DNA of 47,711 nt from UBA1715 sp964346725 (GTDB lineage: Bacteria > Bacteroidota > Bacteroidia > Bacteroidales > UBA1715): contig CAYFVM010000012.1 in assembly GCA_964346725.1 (NCBI GenBank), forward strand, positions 1 through 47,711, in the 5' to 3' direction. Numbering within the stretch: the stretch's first letter is position 1; every line of letters begins with the position of its first letter. The position numbers were made by a program, and so were the translations under genes. The notes below the pieces were generated by a model. It saw only the letters and a program-made list of their open reading frames with translations, searched no databases and was not told the DNA's origin. Of this stretch, positions 33,213 through 40,467 are shown in pieces.

Positions 33213-34849
33213 TTATTTTTTTAAGTTCTTTACTTCTGAAATTCGGTTCGCAAAGTAAATACTTTTTTGTGGATATTTCAAACTTAATTTTTCATATATA
33301 TCAATTGCTTTATCAAAAAGCCGTTGAGAAACATATATCTTGGCCATTGTTTCTGTAACAATCTCTTGGGATTCCACATCGGTTTTTGCGTAATTTTCGG
33401 GGAGTTTATCTCCTTGAGAATATTCGCCCATCCAGGAAGAATCTAACTTTGGCATTCTCGGATCTTCAACGATAAACTGATTTATCAATTCCATTGAAGA
33501 ATGAGTTACTGGCCTTTGTGAACGTTCAAACCAATCGTGAACTTCCTCCTCTTTCTTTTCCGGTGAAACCGGTTCAGTTTCAACTTCAAATTCAACCTGC
33601 GGTATATCTTCTGTTACTGGTTCTGTAACTTGCTCTTGAATTGGTTCTTCGTAAGACTCTTCTTTTGTCTCGGTTTCAAGTTGATTATCTACATATTCAG
33701 AACTCTCTGCCGGTTGTTGTTCGGAATTTGCGTCACCGCTAAGTAATTCTGTAAAATCAATTACTGACGGTGCTAATTCTTGTGATTCTTCTACTGATTG
33801 TTCTCCTTCGTGAGACACTACTTCAGGAGAAAAATCAAGAATATCGCTTTCCTCAACCAAAGACTTCGGCTCTTCTTGTTCATTGGTTTGAGGTTGAACT
33901 TCAAACTCAGGTTGTTCTATCTCTTGTGGTTCTTCTTGTTCTTCAGGATCTTGTTGATATTGATTTTCTTCTTGAGGTTGTTCTTGTACTTGAACTTCTT
34001 CAATTTTAGAATCATCTTGAGATAACTCTTGTATCTGAGATTCTTCTTGATATTGCCCTAGAGGCGGCTCTTGCGTCTCAACTTCTTCTTGAATTTGACG
34101 TTCTTCCTGTCGTTGCTCTTGAGCTTTCATGGCATGATATTTTCTCAAAATCATATCTGCCAATGATTCTGTTGGAGCAGGCTCTTCTTGTTCCGGCTCT
34201 GCAATTGGTTCGGGTTGAAATTCAGGTTCTTCTTCTACAACTGAAGAAATAACTTCTTCGGCTACAACTTCAGCAACTGGTTCTTCTTGTATAGGCTCGG
34301 TAACTGGTTCAGGTTGAAATTCAGGTTGTTCTTCTACTACTGGAGGAACAAATTCTTCGGCTACAANNNNNNNNNNNNNNNNNNNNNNNNNNNNNNNNNN
34401 NNNNNNNNNNNNNNNNNNNNNNNNNNNNNNNNNNNNNNNNNNNNNNNNNNNNNNNNNNNNNNNNNNGGTTGAAATTCAGGTTGTTCTTCTACTACTGGAG
34501 GAACAAATTCTTCGGCTACAACCTCAGCAACTTGCTCTTCTTGTACCGGCTCTGCAATTGGTTCAGGTTGAATTTCCGGTTGTTGTGCTACAACAGGTGA
34601 AGCAACTTCCGATGTTTGTGTGGCAGTTATCAATTCAAACAACTTTATACGACTAATGGCATACGTAGCTGTTACCTTTAAAACTCGCTCATATTTTTCG
34701 TTTGCATTATCTTTCAAGCCTTTGGTATAGAGCAATCGGGCGGTTTGGAAATATGGATAGTCATCAACCAAATCCAGCAACTTCCTTGTGTCGGAAGGCG
34801 ACAGAAGAGTTGGATTTTCTATGTATTGTTGTAGTTGTTTCTTATTCAT
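33213..34849 (-). CDS. TPR-type protein with Glu/Pro-rich 33-residue repeats, interrupted by an assembly gap
   Basis: One gene read in two pieces. The N-terminal piece (from ATG 34849) has about 95 ordered residues (LLSPSDTRKLLDLVDDYPYF, then ARLLYTKGL), then repeats of 33 residues built on QPEPIAEPVQEE and VVAEEFVPPVVEEQPEF. After the 100-N gap more repeats follow, a long Gln/Glu-rich low-complexity tract, and a C-terminal TPR-like hairpin (TETMAKIYVSQRLFDKAIDI, KYPQKSIYFANRI). The two pieces appear out of frame only because of the placeholder length. No signal peptide. Position between lptE and secG is, from memory, typical in Bacteroidota. Function unknown; perhaps a scaffold at the envelope. 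Confidence 0.8.
34367..34466. other. Assembly gap of 100 N inside a 99-base tandem repeat
   Basis: The 55 bases on the left of the gap (34312-34366) and on the right (34467-34521) are identical. The repeat period is exactly 99 on both sides (34213 to 34312; 34467 to 34566). The gap is a placeholder; its true size should be 44 bases plus a multiple of 99. Confidence 0.95.
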
Positions 34850-34855
34850 AGTTGT

Positions 34856-35356
34856 TTACCAATTAGCAACACTTTCCATAAAAATTGATTCAATTATTTC
34901 TTCTGAAATTTCTTTTATCAATGCGTCTTCAACGTCCGATAGACTTGTTGTAGCATCAAAATCGCGATACGCAGAAAAGGTTTTCTCAAAATTCTGTTTT
35001 TCGTCGGTTTTATTTACAAATTTAATTGTTACTCCAATAGTTAAACGAGTTTGCGCTGCCAATTGGCTTGCCGTTACACCTTGATATGAAGTACTGTAGT
35101 TGACAATGCTTCCCGAAAATTGCAAATCGGCATTTGACGAACCAAGCGATAATCCAACAGAAGAGCGGAATTTGTCTTTTAACCCTTCGGTAAACACGTC
35201 ACTCAATGTGGCTTGCTTGTTTGCTGCGTGGTTAGCAATGTACGATACTGAAAAGGTTTTCACATCGGGCGAAATAGACGCACCCGACAAGGAATAGTTT
35301 ACAGAACATGCAGTAACACCCCAAACCATCAATATCAACAGTAATATTTTTTTCAC
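34856..35356 (-). CDS. lptE: LptE-family LPS-assembly lipoprotein
   Basis: 166 residues starting with GTG at 35356, which shares one base with the stop of the upstream regulator (TAGTG). Lipoprotein signal with Cys17 in VWGVTACSVNYSLSGASI; the CxVxYSxSGAxI opening is the Bacteroidota LptE form. The rest matches the family (VTASQLAAQTRLTIGVTIKF, then FSAYRDFDA). LptE plugs the LptD barrel that inserts lipopolysaccharide in the outer membrane. Its presence next to a TPR gene and secG agrees with an envelope-biogenesis operon. Confidence 0.9.
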   Translation of the reverse strand: MKKILLLILMVWGVTACSVNYSLSGASISPDVKTFSVSYIANHAANKQATLSDVFTEGLKDKFRSSVGLSLGSSNADLQFSGSIVNYSTSYQGVTASQLAAQTRLTIGVTIKFVNKTDEKQNFEKTFSAYRDFDATTSLSDVEDALIKEISEEIIESIFMESVANW

Positions 35357-36624
35357 TATAATTCGTATTCTTTTATTTTTCTATAAAGTGTTCGTTCAGA
35401 AATTCCTAATTCTTTGGCCGCAAGTTTTCGTTTGCCGTTCCACTTTTGCAATGCTTTTTTTATAAAAGCCATTTCGTTGTTGGTAAGCGAAAGCGACTCT
35501 TCTTTAATTTCCTGTGTATCAATTATATGCGAATCGCTTCGTTGTTTTACCAAATGAGGTGCTTGCACCGTTGGCGTTACAATATTTATAGGCGCAGAAT
35601 CTTGCGACATGTTCACGGTTTCTTCTCCAAAATATTTATCGTTGGCGGTTTGTTTCATGTCGTTTATCACGGTTGTGTTGGAATATTGTGCACCATTTTG
35701 AATAACGCTGTTCACTAATTTTTTCAAATCGTCCATATCCTTTTTCATATCGAACATCAATTTAAAAAGAATTTCGCGTTCAGAAGCGTATGTAGCCTCG
35801 GCTGCCGACGGATTTATTGCAGGTAAATGTGATTTTCCGTAATCGGGTAAATAATGTTTCATGCCTTCGACCGAAATAACCGGGCCATCTTCCAACATGG
35901 ACACTTGCTCCGACACGTTTTTCAACTGACGAATATTTCCCGGCCAGCGATACGTAATCAATAAGTTTTTCGCTGATTCATCTAAATCAATGCGAGGACG
36001 GCGATATTGCTCGGCGGTTTCGTTTGCAAATTTGCGGAACAACACATAAATGTCGTCTTGACGTTCGCGAAGTGGCGGAATAGTAATAGGAACGGTATTT
36101 AAGCGGTAATATAAATCTTCGCGGAATTTTCCGTTTTCTATTGCTTTCTGCAAATTCACATTGGTAGCTGCCACTATGCGCACATCGGTTTTCTGCACCT
36201 TTGAAGCACCTACGGGAATAAACTCTCCCGACTCCAACACACGAAGCAAACGCGACTGCGTAGATTTTGGCAATTCTCCTACTTCGTCAAGAAAAATGGT
36301 ACCGCCATTCACTGTTTCAAAATATCCTTTACGGTCGCCAACTGCACCGGTGAACGAGCCTTTTACATGACCAAAAAGTTCGGAATCAATTGTTCCTTCA
36401 GGAATAGCGCCACAGTTGATGGCAATATATGATTTGTCTTTTCGTAGACTATTTTTATGAATAATTTGGGAAAACGCTTCCTTTCCAACCCCACTTTCTC
36501 CAAAAATCAGTACAGAGAGATTAGTCGGAGCAATTTGCAAAGCAATCTCAACCGCATTGTTCAGGCGAGGAGAGTTTCCTATGATTCCCAAATTTTGTTT
36601 AACCGTTTGAACCCTATTATCCAT
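35356..36624 (-). CDS. Sigma54-type AAA+ activator with Fis domain, no receiver domain
   Basis: 422 residues from ATG 36624; the open frame extends further upstream but that part overlaps the divergent gene and has no similarity. The AAA+ domain (about 20-245) has Walker A FGESGVGKEAF, a GSFTGA loop (GAFTGA is more usual) in ELFGHVKGSFTGAVGDRKGYFE, Walker B GGTIFLDEVGELP, and LNTVPITIPPLRERQDDI. A linker of about 120 residues leads to a C-terminal Fis helix-turn-helix (KWNGKRKLAAKELGISERTL). With no sensory domain it may be constitutively active or controlled by its level. First gene of the lptE-TPR-secG transcript. Confidence 0.92.
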   Translation of the reverse strand: MDNRVQTVKQNLGIIGNSPRLNNAVEIALQIAPTNLSVLIFGESGVGKEAFSQIIHKNSLRKDKSYIAINCGAIPEGTIDSELFGHVKGSFTGAVGDRKGYFETVNGGTIFLDEVGELPKSTQSRLLRVLESGEFIPVGASKVQKTDVRIVAATNVNLQKAIENGKFREDLYYRLNTVPITIPPLRERQDDIYVLFRKFANETAEQYRRPRIDLDESAKNLLITYRWPGNIRQLKNVSEQVSMLEDGPVISVEGMKHYLPDYGKSHLPAINPSAAEATYASEREILFKLMFDMKKDMDDLKKLVNSVIQNGAQYSNTTVINDMKQTANDKYFGEETVNMSQDSAPINIVTPTVQAPHLVKQRSDSHIIDTQEIKEESLSLTNNEMAFIKKALQKWNGKRKLAAKELGISERTLYRKIKEYEL

Positions 36625-36638
36625 ACTAAAAATTTTCT

Positions 36639-36646
36639 CAAAGGTA
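36639..36646 (-). promoter_or_regulatory. -7 box of the sigma54-activator/lptE/secG operon
   Basis: TACCTTTG on the minus strand, 14 bases before ATG 36624. The same octamer serves the divergent gene at 36703-36710. Confidence 0.6.
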
Positions 36647-36702
36647 AAAAATTTATTGGAGTTGATAATAGCGAAGGAAATTTTATACAATTCGAAAAAG
36701 AG

Positions 36703-36710
36703 TACCTTTG
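36703..36710 (+). promoter_or_regulatory. -7 box of the oxidoreductase gene
   Basis: TACCTTTG, 32 bases before ATG 36743; rules out the longer upstream start at 36656. Confidence 0.6.
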
Positions 36711-36742
36711 CTATCGTACAAAAATGCAAAAACCACCAAACA

Positions 36743-37714
36743 ATGAACATAGGAATACTAGGCACAGGTTGGATTGCCGAGAAAATGGCAAGAACGCTCT
36801 CAAAACTTGATGGTTTTGAAACATATGCCATCGCTTCGCGCGACATTGAAAAAGCAAAAACATTTACCGCAAAATGTGGCGTTACCAAAGCGTATGGCTC
36901 GTACAAAGAATTGATTGACGACCCCAAGATAGAACTTGTGTATGTGGCAACGCCCCACTCACACCATTTGGAACAGGCCTCAACAGCTATCGAAGCGGGT
37001 AAACCAGTTCTATGCGAAAAAGCTTTTACGGCAAATGCTCGCGAGGCAGAGGCATTGCTCAATCTTGCGCATAAAAAAGGTGTGTTTATTACCGAAGCCA
37101 TTTGGACCAGATATATGCCGTTGTCCCTCAAAATCAAAGAGCTGCTCGACAGCGGCGCAATTGGACGTTTGCGCTTGCTCAATGCAAGTTTGTGCTATGC
37201 ATTGGAACACAAACAACGAATCATGGATCCAGCTCTTTGCGGTGGGGCGTTGCTCGACGTGGGCGTGTATTGTCTCAATTTTGCAAGAATGTATTTTGGC
37301 GGAGATATTGCAAACACCTCATCGTTTCACATCAATAGCCAAAGCGGCGTTGATTTGTACGAAACAATTTGCATAACCTATGCCGACGGACGCATTGCAA
37401 ACCTTCAATCCGGTGCAATTTGCCGATGCAATCGTGAGGGAGTAATTTGTGGCGACGAGGGCTACCTTGTGGTTGACAACATTAATTGTCCCGAAAAAGT
37501 CACCGTATATGATGGAGACTACAACGTCAAAGCAGAATATCTACGTCCCGAAAATCAAATTTCCGGCTATGAATATCAAGTGTTGGCGTGCCGCGATGCT
37601 CTCGAAAAAGGTGCATTGGAAACGCCGTTCATGCCGCACCAAGAAACGCTCAACGTAATGCGTCAAATGGATGCCTTGCGCAAAGAGTGGGGCGTGAAAT
37701 ATCCGATGGATTGA
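36743..37714 (+). CDS. Gfo/Idh/MocA-family oxidoreductase
   Basis: 323 residues from ATG 36743. The N-terminal Rossmann fold begins NIGILGTGWIAEKMART and continues AIASRDIEKAKTF; the catalytic-region motif is CEKAFTANAREAEALL, with the Lys of EKP-type motifs present as EKA. ITEAIWTRYMPL and GGALLDVGVYCLNFA are typical of the dimeric dihydrodiol-dehydrogenase-like branch. NAD(P)-dependent oxidation of a sugar or related substrate; the exact substrate is unclear. It ends with TGA, showing that TGA is a normal stop in this genome. Monocistronic. Confidence 0.88.
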   Translation: MNIGILGTGWIAEKMARTLSKLDGFETYAIASRDIEKAKTFTAKCGVTKAYGSYKELIDDPKIELVYVATPHSHHLEQASTAIEAGKPVLCEKAFTANAREAEALLNLAHKKGVFITEAIWTRYMPLSLKIKELLDSGAIGRLRLLNASLCYALEHKQRIMDPALCGGALLDVGVYCLNFARMYFGGDIANTSSFHINSQSGVDLYETICITYADGRIANLQSGAICRCNREGVICGDEGYLVVDNINCPEKVTVYDGDYNVKAEYLRPENQISGYEYQVLACRDALEKGALETPFMPHQETLNVMRQMDALRKEWGVKYPMD

Positions 37715-37773
37715 GCAAAAACGTAGAAAAATAAACTTTTGTTTTTTGAAATTTAGTTACAATTTTTTCTTTC

Positions 37774-37781
37774 TAACTTTG
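37774..37781 (+). promoter_or_regulatory. -7 box of the copZ-copA operon
   Basis: TAACTTTG, 39 bases before the copZ ATG. The same octamer is used for the Zn-type ATPase gene at 40401-40408. Confidence 0.5.
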
Positions 37782-37820
37782 TTATACAGAAAGCAAGATT
37801 GTTCTTAAAATCAATACACC

Positions 37821-38030
37821 ATGGCGACAAAAACATTCCCCGTATATGGCATGAGGTGCGCACATTGCAAGGCACAAGTGGAAACTGCATTACAAGCACT
37901 CGATGGTGTAGCAAAAGCAAATGCAAGTTTGGAAGATAAAAACGTAGAAGTTGAATTCGACGACACAAAAGTGACTGCAAACGCAATGAAAAATGCAGTT
38001 GCCGAGGTTGGTTTTGAATTAGAAGCATAA
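37821..38030 (+). CDS. copZ: Copper chaperone, heavy-metal-associated domain
   Basis: 69 residues, a single HMA domain with the metal site GMRCAHCKAQVE (CxxC) and the ferredoxin-like pattern (NVEVEFDDTKVTANAMKNAVAEVGFE). It is expected to carry Cu(I) in the cytoplasm and deliver it to the ATPase encoded next. Stop and next start overlap (TAATG), so the two are translated together. Confidence 0.9.
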   Translation: MATKTFPVYGMRCAHCKAQVETALQALDGVAKANASLEDKNVEVEFDDTKVTANAMKNAVAEVGFELEA

Positions 38031-39961
38031 TGAAAAAGCAAACGATACCGGTAGTTGGCATGGCGTGCTCGGCATGCTCGGCGAACGTTGAGCTCAAACT
38101 CAATTCGTTGCCTGGAGTAACCTCTGCTTCGGTTTCGTTGCCTGGACGCACCGCGCTGATTGAGTACGATGAGTCGCAGATTTCTCTTACAGAAATAAAA
38201 CAAGAAATTAATGCCATTGGATACGACCTGATAATCGAAAGCGGCCGTTCGGCAGAACAAATAGAGCGAAACGAATATTTGCTCCTTCGTCGCAAAACGA
38301 TTTTTTCGTGGATTTTTGCCGTATTGGTCATGTGTTTTTCTATGCGTTGGATAGACCTTGGCAGTCGCGACAATGCAAACCTCATGGCGTTGATAATTGC
38401 TTTGGCAAATATTTTCTATTGCGGACGACAATTTTATGTGCATGCGTTCAAACAATTGCTTCATGCTACTGCCAATATGGATACGCTCGTCGCTCTTTCT
38501 ACCGGAATTTCATTTTTATTTAGCGTGTTCAATACCTTTTGGGGCGAAGCCACATGGACTAGCCGCGGTATAGAGTGGCACACATATTTTGACGCTTCGG
38601 TCATGATTATCACGTTTGTATTGACTGGCCGTTTGTTGGAAGAAAAAGCAAAAAACGGCACCGCATCAAGCATACGAGAGCTGATGGGTTTACAACCCAA
38701 AACGGCTCGCTTGGTAAAAGGCAATGAGCTTGACGAAGTGCCAATTCCTACCATTCAAAAAGGTGATGTAATAGAAGTTCGTGCCGGTGAAAAAATTCCC
38801 GTTGATGGTGACGTAATGTGGGCAACCAGTTTCATGACCGACGACGCTGCGTATATTGATGAAGCAATGATTACGGGCGAACCTACCCCTGCAATGAAGC
38901 AAAAAGACTCAAAAGTATTGGCAGGAACGGTGATAGCTCAAGGCAAATTACGTTTTCGCGCACGTCAAATTGGCGAAGAAACGGCGTTGGCAAACATCAT
39001 TCGAATGCTGCAAGAAGCGCAAGGAAGTAAAGCTCCGGTGCAACGAACTATTGATAAAGTCTCCCTGATTTTTGTGCCGATAGTTGCCGGCATTGCATTG
39101 ATTACTTTTTTGGTATGGTGGTTTGTTGGAGGAAACGAAGCGCTTCCGCAAGCAATACTTTCGTCGGTTGCGGTGTTAGTAATTGCCTGCCCCTGCGCTA
39201 TGGGACTTGCTACGCCTACGGCTCTTATGGTAGGCATTGGCAAAGCGGCAAAACGCAATATTCTCATAAAAGATGCTTCGGCACTTGAAGAACTCCGTAA
39301 AATTGATGCCGTTGTCATTGACAAAACCGGCACGCTTACCATTCCTAATCGTACAATCGATTTTACCAAAGCTGAGGACTTTCCTCTTGAATCTCGCGAA
39401 ACGTTGAAACCAAACGCTCGTGAAGCTATGCAACAGTTGCAGGCAAATGGCATTGAGGTGTACATGATGAGCGGAGATAAAGAAGAAGCAGCCCACTACT
39501 GGGCCGAACAGGCTGACATTGCTCACTATCAAAGCAAGGTGCTCCCGCAAGACAAAGAAAACCTTGTGCGAACTCTGCAACAGCAAGGGAAACGGGTGGC
39601 AATGATAGGCGATGGCATCAACGACACGCAGGCACTGGCATTGGCAAATGTAAGCATAGCCATGGGAAAAGGAACTGATGTGGCTATGGATGTTGCTCAA
39701 ATTACCTTGATGGGCGATGATCTTCGGCGCATTCCCGATGCTATTTTGTTGAGCAAAAAAACGGTGAACATGATTCGTCAAAATTTATTCTGGGCATTTA
39801 TCTACAACGTTGTTTGCATTCCACTGGCAGCAGGTTTGCTGCACATTTTTGGTATTAATTTTCAAATAACGCCAACGTGGGCTTCAGCACTGATGGCATT
39901 TTCGAGTGTGAGCGTCGTGCTTAATAGTTTGCGGCTCAATTGGTTGTTTGGAAAAGAATAA
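38030..39961 (+). CDS. copA: P1B-type copper ATPase without a recognisable nucleotide-binding domain
   Basis: 643 residues. N-terminal HMA domain (VVGMACSACSANVE), membrane helices, the actuator motif ITGEP (about residue 283), the copper-type CPCAMGLATP (about 386), phosphorylation site DKTGTLT (Asp431), MMSGDKEEA (Ser481) and GDGINDTQALA. In normal P1B ATPases about 140 residues separate DKTGT from TGD and fold as the N-domain with an HP motif; here only 50 do, and no HP motif is present. The zinc-type ATPase in this window has 143. The frame is open throughout and the flanks are well conserved, so this is not an obvious frameshift. From memory, other Bacteroidales have similar short forms. 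Confidence 0.88.
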   Translation: MKKQTIPVVGMACSACSANVELKLNSLPGVTSASVSLPGRTALIEYDESQISLTEIKQEINAIGYDLIIESGRSAEQIERNEYLLLRRKTIFSWIFAVLVMCFSMRWIDLGSRDNANLMALIIALANIFYCGRQFYVHAFKQLLHATANMDTLVALSTGISFLFSVFNTFWGEATWTSRGIEWHTYFDASVMIITFVLTGRLLEEKAKNGTASSIRELMGLQPKTARLVKGNELDEVPIPTIQKGDVIEVRAGEKIPVDGDVMWATSFMTDDAAYIDEAMITGEPTPAMKQKDSKVLAGTVIAQGKLRFRARQIGEETALANIIRMLQEAQGSKAPVQRTIDKVSLIFVPIVAGIALITFLVWWFVGGNEALPQAILSSVAVLVIACPCAMGLATPTALMVGIGKAAKRNILIKDASALEELRKIDAVVIDKTGTLTIPNRTIDFTKAEDFPLESRETLKPNAREAMQQLQANGIEVYMMSGDKEEAAHYWAEQADIAHYQSKVLPQDKENLVRTLQQQGKRVAMIGDGINDTQALALANVSIAMGKGTDVAMDVAQITLMGDDLRRIPDAILLSKKTVNMIRQNLFWAFIYNVVCIPLAAGLLHIFGINFQITPTWASALMAFSSVSVVLNSLRLNWLFGKE

Positions 39962-39973
39962 ATAAATTTGCAC

Positions 39974-40384
39974 ATGGGCGTAACTGAAAAATTAGAACAA
40001 AAAGGCGTAAAGCCTACGGCAAATCGGATTTTGGTGTACGAAACTCTGGCAAAACATGCACGTCCGCTGAGCATTGCCGACATTGAAGACAGCATTTTGT
40101 CTATGGACAAATCCAGTATTTTCAGAGTCATTACACTCTTTGTGCAATACGATTTGGTTCATGCAATTGAAGACGGCAGCGGCTCTTTGAAATATGAAAT
40201 TTGTACCGAAGAATTGCACCACGCCGTTGGCGGTCACGTACATTTTTACTGTGAAACGTGCCACCAAACATTTTGCTTTGAAGATATAACGATTCCGTTG
40301 GTTAAAACTCCCAAAGGTTTTGAGGCAAATTCCATCAACTATATGATTAAAGGCGTTTGCCAAAAGTGCAGTAGTCGCAAATAG
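39974..40384 (+). CDS. Fur-family metal-dependent regulator
   Basis: 136 residues from ATG 39974 (a TTG at 39968 is a weaker option). Winged helix with KGVKPTANRILVYETLAKH and SSIFRVITLFVQYDLVHAIE. The dimer domain has HHAVGGHVHFYCETCHQTFCFED with metal ligands, and C-terminal CQKC completing a structural zinc site. It could be a Zur, a Fur or another branch; the Zn-type ATPase gene next door and the dyad between them favour zinc sensing. Twelve bases separate it from copA, so it may also be on the copper transcript. Confidence 0.87.
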   Translation: MGVTEKLEQKGVKPTANRILVYETLAKHARPLSIADIEDSILSMDKSSIFRVITLFVQYDLVHAIEDGSGSLKYEICTEELHHAVGGHVHFYCETCHQTFCFEDITIPLVKTPKGFEANSINYMIKGVCQKCSSRK

Positions 40385-40400
40385 AAATTTTGCCACAAGC

Positions 40401-40422
40401 TAACTTTGCAACCAAGTTGCAA
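40401..40422 (+). promoter_or_regulatory. Promoter with overlapping 17-bp dyad before the Zn/Cd ATPase
   Basis: -7 box TAACTTTG at 40401-40408 overlaps TTGCAAC-caa-GTTGCAA at 40406-40422, a perfect 7-3-7 inverted repeat. It begins 22 bases after the stop of the Fur-family gene. The symmetry and size fit a Fur-family operator placed to block transcription. Confidence 0.65.
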
Positions 40423-40467
40423 GTTTTTCCACTGACATTTGTCTCCGTAAAAATTAATTCTCTCAAC

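Noticed and set aside
34287..34472. Plus-strand frame across the N gap
   Set aside because: It consists of unknown bases and antisense of the repeat-rich gene.
36625..37182. 186-codon N-terminal extension of the sigma54 activator
   Set aside because: It is antisense to the start of the oxidoreductase gene and covers the activator's own -7 box; the protein normally begins near the AAA+ domain.
37753..38464. Two long minus-strand frames (about 210 codons each)
   Set aside because: They are shadows of copZ and copA, both clear families on the plus strand.
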